Assembly: GCA_003952965.2 (NCBI GenBank)
Contig: RXIC02000095.1
Span: 1 to 64,000, forward strand
Direction of reading: 5' to 3'
Source of the DNA: Morella rubra
Lineage: Eukaryota; Streptophyta; Magnoliopsida; Fagales; Myricaceae
Length of the DNA: 64,000 nt
The notes beneath the pieces are model-generated. The model was given only the letters and a program-made list of their open reading frames with translations, was not told the origin of the DNA and did no database searches. A program made the position numbers and the translations under genes. Positions 25,501 through 33,256 of this stretch are shown piece by piece (position 1 is the stretch's first letter; every line of letters starts with the position of its first letter).

Positions 25501-25970
25501 TACCCACAAAGACGGAAAAAAAAAAAAAAAAAGGAAAATGAAAAGAAGTTGTACCACATACAAGGCCAAGCGAGGAGCCAGGTCCCGATAGGCTTATCTA
25601 GGCGAGCCAGACGGGCATAAGGCCGGGCTTGTTTCGGCAAATACAAGTCAATCCAAGACGCCTGCGCCTTCGACGACCCTCCCCCATCTTCCTCCCTCTT
25701 CGAGCTCTCTCTCACGCTGGTCGATATGTAGGCAACGGGTATAAAAGCCGAGGAGAACTTGAAGTCCTGGCGCGACAATTCGAAACTGGGAGTTAACCGG
25801 TAGTACTGCCTAAACGGGACATAGTAATCAGGGTTAGGGCGCGTGGTTGGGTGAGAAGAATAGGGTAAGGAACTTAAGATGGAGCGATCGAGAAACAGTG
25901 AGGAGGAAGAGGAAGAGAGAGAGGGTTTTTGAAGCCTACGCAAAGCGCGAGCCAGCCTAAACGACGACAT
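7487..25970 (-). CDS. 4-hydroxybenzoate polyprenyltransferase, mitochondrial (COQ2/PPT1-like), 8 exons
   Basis: This gene encodes the UbiA-family enzyme that attaches the polyprenyl tail to 4-hydroxybenzoate in ubiquinone synthesis at the mitochondrial inner membrane. Exons read from the minus strand are 25970-25555, 24263-24128, 22953-22832, 9678-9609, 9484-9335, 8490-8355, 8266-8170 and 7553-7487; all introns are GT..AG and the phases agree, giving 1194 bp and 397 residues (Arabidopsis PPT1 is of similar size). The N-terminus is rich in Arg and Ser, as in a mitochondrial transit peptide. The first Asp-rich motif NDLLDRDID is at residues 174-182 and the second, [13 protein letters not shown], at about 291-303. 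Hydrophobic segments follow the family pattern. I see no disabling change. Intron 3 is 13.2 kb and full of transposons; the other introns are 88 to 1291 bp. The start ATG at 25970 opens the transit-peptide frame. The family call is strong; expression is not tested. Confidence 0.93.
8170..8266 (-). CDS. COQ2-like gene, exon 7
   Basis: This 97-bp exon carries [19 protein letters not shown] and [12 protein letters not shown], a C-terminal membrane segment conserved in plant PPT1. It has a GAGCAG acceptor and a GTGCGT donor. An open frame runs on through the neighbouring introns and is not meaningful. Confidence 0.92.
8355..8490 (-). CDS. COQ2-like gene, exon 6
   Basis: This 136-bp exon starts with [19 protein letters not shown], completing the second Asp motif, and ends within a Gly codon. 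It has a TTCAG acceptor and a GTATTG donor. Confidence 0.93.
9335..9484 (-). CDS. COQ2-like gene, exon 5
   Basis: This 150-bp exon, in phase 0 on both sides, begins [20 protein letters not shown] and ends VYDTIYAHQ, the first part of the second Asp-rich motif. It has a CTGCAG acceptor and a GTATAG donor. Confidence 0.94.
9609..9678 (-). CDS. COQ2-like gene, exon 4
   Basis: This 70-bp exon completes the split Ser codon across the 13.2-kb intron and reads [20 protein letters not shown] then TFW. It has an ACCAG acceptor and a GTATG donor. Confidence 0.92.
9950..10480 (-). other. LTR-like fragment in intron 3 of the COQ2-like gene
   Basis: On the minus strand there is a TATA-box-like ATATAAAAGGAG at 10102-10091, preceded (at higher coordinates) by several copies of a GTGTCGACAC-like motif (10190-10360) and followed by a GA/CT-rich tract. 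This arrangement resembles the promoter part of the Copia LTR at 51.5-52.8 kb, which has a TATAAAGGGAACC box and the same palindrome cluster. I infer a related, diverged Copia LTR fragment. Its ends are not defined and no target duplication was found. Confidence 0.4.
9995..10024. repeat. (GA)n simple repeat
   Basis: A GA-dinucleotide tract interrupted once by AA. It lies in intron 3 just beyond the 3' end of the LTR-like segment. Confidence 0.85.
10481..11362. other. Intron 3 sequence, unassigned
   Basis: I found no exon, RNA gene or defined transposon ends here. The open frame at 10734-10916 on the minus strand has no recognisable similarity. This may be old transposon-derived sequence. Confidence 0.4.
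11363..11546. mobile_element. MITE 1 (184 bp, terminal inverted repeats)
   Basis: The left end GGTGGCGTTTGTTT and the right end AAACAAACGCCACC are exact inverted complements over 14 bp. The interior is A+T-rich and non-coding. A 3-bp GAA flanks each side and may be the target duplication. Size, structure and lack of coding capacity fit a non-autonomous DNA transposon. The superfamily is not certain; PIF/Harbinger-type is possible. Confidence 0.8.
11658..11810. mobile_element. MITE 2 (153 bp, related inverted repeats)
   Basis: The ends GGTGGTGTTT and AAACACCACC are inverted complements, and TTAA occurs directly outside both ends (11654-11657 and 11811-11814), consistent with a target duplication. 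The outer repeat differs by one base from that of MITE 1 only 112 bp away, so the two probably belong to related families. The interior is A+T-rich and non-coding. Confidence 0.78.
12109..12415 (-). repeat. LTR of gypsy element G0 (minus strand)
   Basis: This sequence starts TGATGGGGACATT (minus strand, 12415) and ends TCTGCATCA (12109). About 307 bp long, it matches both LTRs of element G1 at 14.6-17.3 and 21.6-21.9 kb. Upstream on the minus strand is the purine-rich GAAGAGAGT just before the LTR, in the position of a polypurine tract, so this is the 3' LTR. Confidence 0.8.
12416..13770 (-). mobile_element. Ty3/gypsy fossil G0, pol 3' part (broken)
   Basis: On the minus strand this carries remnants of reverse transcriptase/RNase H (about 13.5-13.75 kb, with [10 protein letters not shown]) and of the C-terminal part of integrase (about 12.9-13.4 kb, with [10 protein letters not shown] and MIRIRP), followed by the 3' LTR. 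It is heavily decayed. Its gag remnant lies at about 22.0-22.5 kb on the same strand, beyond element G1, which suggests G1 inserted into G0. Confidence 0.75.
13771..14566 (+). other. Unclassified promoter-bearing segment, LTR-like
   Basis: Between G0 and G1 lies about 0.8 kb with no coding content. It has a clear TATA-box sequence (TGTATAAATACC at about 14222-14233) in a setting typical of an LTR or host promoter, followed by a T-rich leader. The edges are unclear and no direct repeat of it exists in the window. It may be a solo LTR of another family. Confidence 0.35.
14571..17277 (+). repeat. G1 5' LTR, split by a LINE
   Basis: LTR sequence at 14571-14636 resumes at 17026 and ends near 17277. 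Aligned with the 3' LTR at 21588-21894, the two parts are continuous except for the 2.4-kb LINE and its duplicated target. Confidence 0.8.
14637..17025 (-). mobile_element. L1-type LINE, 2.4 kb, internally deleted
   Basis: The element is inserted in the G1 5' LTR and flanked by an exact 10-bp target duplication ATAGATTAAT (14627-14636 and 17026-17035). On the minus strand it starts with a short leader, then an ORF1-like region from 16948 to about 15190 whose frame shifts between segments (16948-16298, 16529-16212, 16000-15539, 15527-15192). ORF1 begins [20 protein letters not shown]. Near 15080-15000 the start of the ORF2 endonuclease is visible ([20 protein letters not shown]). The rest of the endonuclease and the whole reverse transcriptase are missing before the 3' end, TTTAATAAGATTGGTTTACT and a short A-rich tail. 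It cannot be autonomous. It was either moved in trans or deleted after insertion. Confidence 0.85.
17278..21587 (+). mobile_element. G1 internal region: gag, protease, RT, RNase H, integrase (broken)
   Basis: Recognisable parts in order are a gag remnant (17.28-17.69 kb, [11 protein letters not shown]), protease (17.81-18.15 kb, [13 protein letters not shown]), reverse transcriptase (18.5-19.0 kb, [13 protein letters not shown] and [12 protein letters not shown]), RNase H (19.3-19.75 kb, [15 protein letters not shown]), and integrase (19.9-20.75 kb, zinc-binding part then [11 protein letters not shown] and [16 protein letters not shown]). The domain order RT-RNase H-integrase marks Ty3/gypsy. 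The region is a fossil with many breaks. Confidence 0.85.
21190..21326 (-). mobile_element. tRNA-derived SINE with 20-bp target duplication
   Basis: About 137 bp inserted in G1. On the minus strand it carries an A-box-like TTTAGCTCAATTGG and a B-box-like GGGTCGATCCC and ends in an A-rich tail (the poly-T at 21188-21200 on the plus strand). The flanks GAGCTATTCTCCAACAACTT (21170-21189) and its near copy at 21327-21346 differ at one base. The related G0 sequence near 12.7 kb lacks the insert. Both RNA polymerase III boxes and the long duplication are diagnostic of a SINE. Confidence 0.87.
21588..21894 (+). repeat. G1 3' LTR
   Basis: The LTR starts TAATGGGGATATTT after the purine-rich AGGGAGAGT and ends TATTCCGCATCA. 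It matches the G0 LTR (minus strand) and the interrupted 5' LTR of G1. Confidence 0.8.
22040..22564 (-). mobile_element. Ty3/gypsy gag remnant, probably of G0
   Basis: On the minus strand the sequence reads as a gag N-terminal region ([19 protein letters not shown] and a following WKSVEDL), with a TGATGGGGACATTT motif at its outer edge like the G0/G1 LTR start. Its orientation and position, opposite G1 from the G0 pol part, fit a single older element split by G1. It is broken. Confidence 0.65.
22832..22953 (-). CDS. COQ2-like gene, exon 3
   Basis: This 122-bp exon begins [19 protein letters not shown] and ends [14 protein letters not shown] plus two bases (AG) of a Ser codon. It has a GCAG acceptor and a GTGAGT donor. 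It is easily missed because it is short and lies next to the transposon-filled intron 3. It was found by comparing the expected COQ2 sequence with the minus strand. Confidence 0.93.
24128..24263 (-). CDS. COQ2-like gene, exon 2
   Basis: This 136-bp exon carries [20 protein letters not shown] followed by DIDTM, which is the first prenyl-diphosphate/magnesium-binding Asp motif. It is bounded by a TTTAG acceptor and a GTTAGT donor. Confidence 0.93.
25555..25970 (-). CDS. COQ2-like gene, exon 1
   Basis: It holds the start codon, the Arg/Ser-rich transit peptide and the conserved block with [27 protein letters not shown]. The exon ends two bases into a Trp codon before a GTAC donor; exon 2 completes the codon. 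Confidence 0.93.
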
Positions 25971-26344
25971 ATTATGAATTCATGCCATCACCGGGATCCC
26001 GACCACTGAGATTTTCAGAAGGGGGTTTATGTATATTACTGCATAAGTTGACTTTTTGCGTCTTCAAGGGAATTTCATGGTATTTAAAAAATAAGGGATA
26101 ATGACCATTTTGATCCCTGGTTTTATGCCAGTTATCAAAATGGTCTCTAGATTTCAATTTTGTTTACAACAGTCCTTAAATTATTTCATTTGTTGATTTA
26201 ATTCTTCTGTCTCTCCGTGCACAGTCAACTAACGGGAGGACACATCACTCTCAATAATATCCTGTCACGTGAATGAATTTGGAAAAAAAAAAACTCACTA
26301 AATGACAACCACTTTGGTACCTGTTGTAAACAAATTTGTAAAAA

Positions 26345-26450
26345 TTAAAAAAAAAAAAAAAAAATAAAAATGCCCGAAAGTAGATCTGAACCCATGGAGT
26401 TTACCCAATACACGTACCCACGCCTAAACCAGTTTGAGCTACTGACCTCC
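26345..26450 (-). mobile_element. Probable tRNA-derived SINE remnant
   Basis: On the minus strand there is an A-box-like TAGCTCAAACTGG followed about 35 bp later by a B-box-like GGTTCAGATCT and a T-rich tail. This is the arrangement of a tRNA-derived SINE ending in T, or of a tRNA-related remnant. It cannot fold as a normal tRNA in an obvious way and no clear target duplication was seen. It sits 375 bp upstream of the COQ2-like start codon. Confidence 0.4.
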
Positions 26451-27284
26451 ATTTTCACTCCTTCGACGCTGATTTCATCTTCTCTCTAGCAGCGTCTGTG
26501 GCTCCCGTTTTAGCTTCCATTCCTCTTCAGGATGAGTACTAGAAGCACCAAGATAAATGGGTTATGATTTATGTTCTTCTTTCTAAAATGGGTAATGGTT
26601 CTTAGTTGGAAGTCTAGTTTTTGCTCTAACTTGAAGTCTTACCAGTTACCACTGTTAAGCACTATTCGTAACTCCCAAGCTTCCATTGAAACACCTATTT
26701 TGCTTATTTTCTTACTCAAGAGGAAATTCAGTTTTGGAATTCTTCTATAGCTCTGTCCTTTGGTATTTCAGTTTTGAACATTGTGAGGAAACCCATGTCT
26801 TCGAGCTTCACTTTGATTGCGAATTAATGTCTAGAATTGTGATATTTCTATCTCTTACTAAAATTATCTTGAAACATTGTTGAATCTGTCAGGAGATTCT
26901 TTTCCATTGTGAATTTAAGCACCTGAGTTGCGAGTTAAGCTGATTGGACTATCCTTGACCTAAATTTCCAAAAATCTTACTCTGTTCTGTTTTGCCTTAG
27001 TTTGTATTGGGTTTGTCTTCATGGATTTAACGTTGAATTTGACATGGACTTGTTGAAGACTATTGGCAAGAGAAAGAAAATGTTGAATTACATTAATATA
27101 TTGTTAAAGGAATGTTCATAAGAGACAAAAACAAACGTGTGTCATTTTTCTTCACATTGGTTGTAGTTCCTTGTTATTTGTCGTTACTGAAATCATTTTT
27201 AAGTGTATCCTGTGAAGTACATTTTTTTATGTTTACATCATGTTTGTTCCATGTTAGGGCAAGGAAAAATCCAAAAATTCTTCC

Positions 27285-27723
27285 ATGACTTCTGCTTCAA
27301 ATGCCAAGTGTCGAGGTACGGAGTTGCACAAATGCTATTACAGAGTCAAAGCACCCTTGAAGACATCTTGGACTGATCAAAATCTAGGCCGTCATTTTTT
27401 TGGATGTGGAAGGTACAACAAATGATCGGTATGTATACAAAAACTACGTAACAATTTTATTTAGGTGGTTTAAATAAGTAATTCATTTCTTTTGTGCACA
27501 AGGAGGTGGCATGTGTAGCTTTTTCTTATGGTATGATCCCAAAACTTGCCCACGTGGAATGGAAGTCCATTCAAGAATGCTCAAAAAGATGAAGATAATA
27601 GAAAATCAAGTACATATGTACCAGGCTAGGGAGAAAAAATATATGGTGTTTTCTTTCATGTCGTGGGTGGTAACCATTGTGGCCGTGTGCGTTTTCATAT
27701 GGATGGTTTCAAAAATAGCGTAG
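27285..27723 (+). pseudogene. GRF-type zinc-finger membrane protein, decayed
   Basis: Exon 1 (27285-27428) begins MTSASNAKCRGTELHKCYYR and includes TSWTDQNLGRHFFGCGRY, the heart of the plant GRF zinc-finger domain. Exon 2 (27503-27723) reads GGMCSFFLWYDPKTCPRGME and ends with one hydrophobic membrane segment (MSWVVTIVAVCVFIWMV). The layout (GRF finger, short coiled linker, C-terminal membrane helix) matches a family of small plant proteins of unknown role. Two faults suggest decay: the usual CYCGV site has become CYYRV, losing a zinc ligand, and the exon 1 frame meets TGA just before the GTATGT donor, so the exons join out of frame by one base. A different donor could rescue the frame, so a functional gene is not fully excluded. 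Confidence 0.6.
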
Positions 27724-28179
27724 ACAAGGCCCCTTCGATGATTATCATCTATTTTTGTTATAATTTTAGACTTGTTTAGAATGTTACTTTCAGCTTATGG
27801 ACCTACTAATTTATGTTCGAGATCGTATTAAATGCCAATGACTTGCTTTTGAGAGCAATTGGATACTAGAGAATAGAACATACAACAGTTCGGAAATGTA
27901 CTTTTTATAACCGGTCAACCATCAGGGGAGTTGAAACCCAACCTAAAATTCATATTTTAGCCGCCTTTTTCCTTTTGTGCTTGGCAAAAAACTAGTATGA
28001 CAATTTAAGATTTAACCATATACCAAGATAGCACATCAATATTCAATAATCATTTACATCCATTAAGAAAAAAAGGAAAAAAAAATCATGATTGTTATTG
28101 CTGACCTACCAAAATCCATATGCTTGTGTGGAGAGAGACTGGAAGAGAGTCCATTTTCTGTTGACAGCAATTTGGTTTA

Positions 28180-28512
28180 TTAGGTATTTGGTTTCTGAAT
28201 CTTCACGTAGGGAAAAAGTCCCATGAAATGGACTACTTTTGGATTCCATCCCAATTGCTGAGCATGGCAGAACATCAAGAATGCATTTGCAAAGTAAGAA
28301 TTAAATGCCATGAACAGATGCCAAAGAGCATGACCCTGTGGGTTAAAATACCATTGAGATGTCCTCACACAACAGGAGATCAAAGAGTCAACAAAGAGTC
28401 CCTAGGAATATGGTGGCTAAATATAACTTTGCAGTGCATGAACAACAGCAAATGCAACACCATAAAGTACCAAAAAGGTGGGCATTGTACTTTGATAATG
28501 CCAATCTGGCCT
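28180..28512 (-). pseudogene. Alkaline ceramidase, 3' fragment
   Basis: Minus-strand similarity to plant alkaline ceramidase starts with PDWHYQSTMPTFLVLYGVAF (about 28512-28430), then skips about 38 residues of the usual protein, and resumes with LATIFLGTLC and continues to the natural C-terminus: NPQGHALWHLFMAFNSYF, then FCHAQQLGWNPKVVHFMG and PYVKIQKPNT with stop at 28182-28180. A TGA replaces the expected Trp codon after TLC and the frame shifts near the SQW site. The conserved His of QGHALWH, part of the metal site in the family, is present. The 5' half of the gene is absent, so this is a non-functional remnant. Confidence 0.75.
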
Positions 28513-29877
28513 TTTGAATGTTTGGAGTTTCAAACATTCAAAACGCCATGTATCATCCATATACATTTGGTTGGTCATGCTGCCCATAAATTAGTATCAT
28601 CCATATACATTCAAAGACCACGTAGAAGACCATGTATTATAAGTGCATCCAATATCATCCATATCCACATTTAAGTAAGTTATATGCAATGCTTCTAGAA
28701 ATAATAAATCAGTATCATCTTGAATACATCTACTTGCATAAATATGTGCAAAAAACAAGTTTTCTCCAACCTACAACCCAAAAAAGTGATTTCCAACAAG
28801 ATACACCTCAAAAAACATTCTATCCAAACCAATTCACCACAAAACACCAATCTGCTACATGAGTATGCAACAGCCCTAACTTCTAACTAAAATACCACAA
28901 CATCACAAAAACTCCCAACTTTTAACTAAAACATCCCACTCCTTATTGAGTTGCCATTCTTGTCTCTAGACCCTTGGACATTGATCACCTTCGTCTCGGT
29001 GGTATTGGTTGGCTTTGTGACACACCCTGATCATGCACTTGTTGCTCCATAGGCTATGACATAGCATGGGCGACAACAAGACCATCTCCTACCTGCAAAG
29101 CAACCAAACATGTCAACTAAATGTCAATTAAACACTAACAAACAATTACTAAATGAACATTAAATCTGGATCCACACCCTTCTCCGCATCCTCCTTATAT
29201 CACAATGTTGTTGGGTCCCACCAGTAGTTTCCTCCCCTCCATGTGAGGATTCAGCTCCAACTAGGCTACACCTTATAGATTGATTTGCCTTTTTCCACTC
29301 TCCCCAATTCATGTCAAAAAATAAAAATAAATAAGAACTTTTTAAGAGTAAGATCTAATCAATCCCAAGTTATACAGATTCCTTCTCACCAAGCTCCCTA
29401 GTGATAACAGCACGGCCCCACTCATTCCTACTTCTTCCTCTTCCCCTTCCACCTTTTGGTGACAAAGCAATGGCAACTCCATCCGAGCCATGGTTGCTCG
29501 TGCAGGGCTCTAGACCCAACCCAGGTTTGCGTTAGACCCGGACCAAGAACCAGATCTGGTCTGGGTATGAGCCGGACCTCTACCCACCACTGACTAGGTT
29601 GGACCTAGACTTGTGGGTCAATGGTTCAACTCTGTTGACCATTGATCAACCCAGTTTGACCGGTTGACCAGGAATTTTTTTTTTGAAAAATTTTAAATGC
29701 AAGTGTTAAATGGGATTTTTAGAGGAAACTAACCCATTACCCCCCATTGTTGGTAAGTGGAATTCTATTTTATTAAGTGTTGGATGAAATTAAAATAGGG
29801 GATTCCAATATTTTGATTTTATAGTTTGTCCACTTATTTCTTTAGAAGATAAATGAGGTGTATGCGGAATGGGGGTG
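28513..29877. other. Intergenic region with weak coding-like remnant
   Basis: Several copies of an ATCCATATACAT-like motif lie at 28545-28670. Between about 29160 and 29470 the minus strand has short stretches with coding character, such as PKGGRGRGRSRNEWGRAVIT and GAESSHGGEETTGGTQQH, that might be the C-terminal end of a transposase or of an unknown host gene; I cannot assign it. At 29490-29670 is a tract with many GGTTGACC/TTGACC words. No complete gene is visible. Confidence 0.35.
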
Positions 29878-30012
29878 TGTTAGATGTATGCTCTCAAAAC
29901 CAATCATTTTAAATAATTATAAGATAATTATTGTTATTGATTAATCACTTATATATTATTTTTGGGTACATGCAATGACATAAGATGTCACATTGTTGAG
30001 CAACATTGTAGA
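29878..30012 (+). repeat. Older LTR-like repeat, left part (interrupted by G2)
   Basis: It begins TGTTAGATGTATGCTCTCAA and runs to the G2 insertion point. Its continuation is at 42126 on the far side of G2, joined through the duplicated GTAGA. The TGTTAG start and A+T-rich body look like an LTR, but no internal coding region is attached. Confidence 0.45.
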
Positions 30013-33000
30013 TGTGAGACCCCGACCTTATTTCTATCATTGTAAAAAAAAAAAAAAAATTATTATGACTTCTTAAGTGTGTGTATTACTCTAGTTATTG
30101 AGAAAGGCATGTATGGGTAAATTACTCTAAGATTTTGTCTAGGTGGAATTTTCCCCCTAGCATTTTTATGCATCTTTAGCTATGATTACATGTTATATCG
30201 TTTGCAATTTTTTAATAGTATTAAATTTGAGTATTTGGGATTAATTAAACTAATCATTTTAATTGTTGGAATATATTATATTTGGAAAAATTGAATTAGG
30301 GAATTAGGGACTTTGACTCTTGAAAAAAAAAATGTGTGAAAGGCATGTTGGGGTTAAAATAATGAAGTGGCAGAAAAAAAAAAAAAAGAAAGGAAAATGG
30401 GGAAATCACGTGAAGGAGGAAAGCATGGGGGGAGGGCAACCTTGTCTTTTCCCCCCCCAAAACACTTCACGCCTAAACCCCCCCCCTTTTTTGCCGCACA
30501 CTTCACTCCCTTCCCTCACTCTTTTGCCCTAACTCTAACTCACTCACGCCCAAAGAGGAAGAACCCGAAGAGAAGAAGGAGAAGAAGAGAAGAGGAAGAA
30601 GAGAGAAGAGGAGAAGAAGAAAGAAGAGGAAGAAGGGAAGAAGAGAGAAGAGAAAGGGAAAAGATAAGCCAAGGTAAAGGGGGATCTAACATTTGGATTC
30701 AAAATTTTCGTGTGGGTAAATTGTTAGAAGTTCGTTTCAGTTCCTATCCTCTGTTTTTGTTTGCTGCATGTTGGATTGAGTTTGCTATTGCTGCATGTTG
30801 GATTTGAGTTTAAGAGTTGGGAATGAAAGGTAGGCATGCAAAGTGTTTGTTGGAAAGCCTAAGCATGATGGATTTGAGTTTGCTGCATGTTGGATTGAGT
30901 TTGCTGTTGTTGCATGTTGGTAGGCATGCAAAGTGTTTGTTGGAAAGCCTAAAAGAAAGGATGATGCAATAACTTTGGCTTGATGATTATAGAACCATGA
31001 TATTGCTGTAAGTTGTGTAAAAGTAGGGATTTTTAAGAGAATAGCTTCTGTTGTGAAGTGTAGGCAAGAGCTGAAACTTGTTTTGCACATGCATGGCCGG
31101 GTAGGTGATGTTGAAATTGGGGAAAAACACTTGCTGTTGACCGAATGTGTTCACTGCCTTATTTCTTGCATGTTTCTCTTGATGGTAGCTACTATGGGTA
31201 TCTTGCATGTAGGTAAAGTGGGTAGACCAGCAAGCTAAACACTTAAAGGGATTGGACTATACTTGGAGAATAAAGAGATTGTGCTTTGTGAAACAAGGAG
31301 AATGGGAATTAGGCATGTTTTAGGTTGCTGAGTTGCAACCGAACCCTTGGTGTTTGATTTTGGTTGCAGCCCTTTATGGATCTAGGTTTGCATGGTGAAT
31401 TAGGGTTAGAAAAATTGGCAATTGGACATAGAGAATGCTTGTTAGACTAGTTGCTGATGTTAGACAAGTTGAGTTGCTGAAATGTACTTCTGCAGATTTC
31501 AAGGCTCGAACTAGGAGTGTATTCTGCTGCAATTGTGCTTATCCTTTGATCTTAAGAGGATCCTAGATTGTAGCCTAGGAAATAGGAAGATTTTAAGCCA
31601 TACCTTGGGTGATTCCGATAAGTATTGGGTGAGATATGCGTTGTTCAAGGCCCGGACGTCAAGCTGCCAGCAGCTCGCATTTTCAAGTAAATCTTTCGAG
31701 TAAACGAGCTCCAAATTACCTGGAATTTTAATGTGTTATGAAATTTAGTGTAAGGATTAGTTTGGCATCCAAGTCTTATGGCTTCAGCAACCTTAAATAA
31801 TACTTTGCATCGTAGGATCACCATTGGGAAGTCAAGAAATGTGGGTGATTTTGTATGATGTGCTGAAGTTGATTGAATGATTATTCTCTACATCTAGTAA
31901 ACCTCTAAACCTCTAAATGACATTAGTATGACTCATTTGTAGGCAAGGTGCCACCATAAGCTCAAGTGGACGGAGGTAAGTGGAAAATTATGTTTTTCAA
32001 AAAACTGGAATGATACACATCATGGATATTTATCATCAAGCATGACATGAGCACGTCATGAGCATTTGCATTTATTTTTCATAAGGATGAAAGAGAAATT
32101 TTATGCAAATGAAAGTACAACTTAATGCTACGTTATGATAAGTTATGAGGCGTGCATTTACGATTTCTCATTATCAAGCATTTTACGACATAAGCATTTG
32201 CATGATTTCTTAAAGAAGAAGGTTTTGTGCAAATGAAAGTATGAGAAGTAAAGTACTGTATGACAAGATAGGTGCATCCACTCCGAAGGAATGCGAGAAG
32301 GAAGATCCTCCTAAGGGCACCCACTCCGAAGGACGAATGCGAGAAGGATGGGTAGCTCTTGAGGTATGTGCAATCACACTGAAGGATGCTTGCAAGAAGG
32401 TGTGAACCTCTAAGGGTTGAGTCTAGCCATTAGGCCTGGGGCCACATCAAGGACTAGCTCAACCAAATGACGTATTCCCAAGGGAAAAGGGAATAGTTCC
32501 GAAAGGAACGCACAACCCTGACTTCAGGGGTAAATGGAGCGAGATAAGTTGCCCAATCAAGAAAGAATTAAAGAATTTTTCAAGATCAAGTACGTTGTCT
32601 CATGCATATGCAAGCATTTCATTTGGCATTCATGTACATTGATATCCATGAACATGCGAGACATGCACTATTTATTGCATATGATCCCTTACTGAGTCAT
32701 TCGACTCACAGTTTTAAATTGTATCATTCCAGACAATATTTCAGGTGAGGAAACCTAAGAAGAGGACCTTAAAACCTAGGAGAGGGGCTGACGAGGACTT
32801 CCTCTTCCCTTTTTGTTATTTCAGTAAAGCAAAGGTTTAGATATAATTTTTGAAAGAGCCGACATGAGCCTCCGATGTGTGGTGGTCATGGGTTATTCGG
32901 CCCAGTAAAGTTTAGGTTTTTAACCAATTGATATTTTGAGACTGTGTTGTAATTACTTCAAGTTATTGTTTGAGGAGCAGGTTCTAATGTTTCATTACGC

Positions 33001-33126
33001 GCATTAGTCGATATAAAAAAAAAAAAAATTTCGCTGCAAGAATTTAGTACGTTCGCTTGAGTATTCCTTGTTGGGGATGCTCGCGGCTGTCACTAGCCCC
33101 TTCGAGTTAGCGTTTGGGGCGTGACA
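30013..33126 (+). repeat. G2 5' LTR
   Basis: It contains a purine-rich GAA tract (about 30556-30665), repeated GCATGTTGGATTGAGTTTGC words near 30770-30920, a duplicated GGTAGGCATGCAAAGTGTTT block, and an internal repeat of CACTCCGAAGGA near 32280-32340. It ends GGGGCGTGACA just before the primer-binding site. Confidence 0.92.
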
Positions 33127-33132
33127 GTTAAG

Positions 33133-33144
33133 TGGTATCAGAGG
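33133..33144 (+). other. G2 primer-binding site
   Basis: TGGTATCAGAGG lies 6 bp after the 5' LTR. It matches the 3' end complement of initiator methionine tRNA, the usual primer of this group. Confidence 0.85.
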
Positions 33145-33256
33145 AAAGTGTAGTGAACTTAGGACTTGCTACTCGTCTTTTGGATTTCGAGTATGCTAGA
33201 AATTCGTGCACCTCAATTAATCGTTAGAATATTTATGGAGTAATGACGTTAGTGCA

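Noticed and set aside
26040-26340. A MITE or dispersed repeat upstream of the COQ2-like gene (two ACCATTTTGAT/AAAATGGTC words)
   Set aside because: The words suggest a dispersed repeat, but I could not define ends, inverted repeats or a target duplication, so it is not listed as an element.
28228-28674. 148-residue plus-strand open frame
   Set aside because: It lies opposite the ceramidase pseudogene, whose minus-strand similarity is clear.
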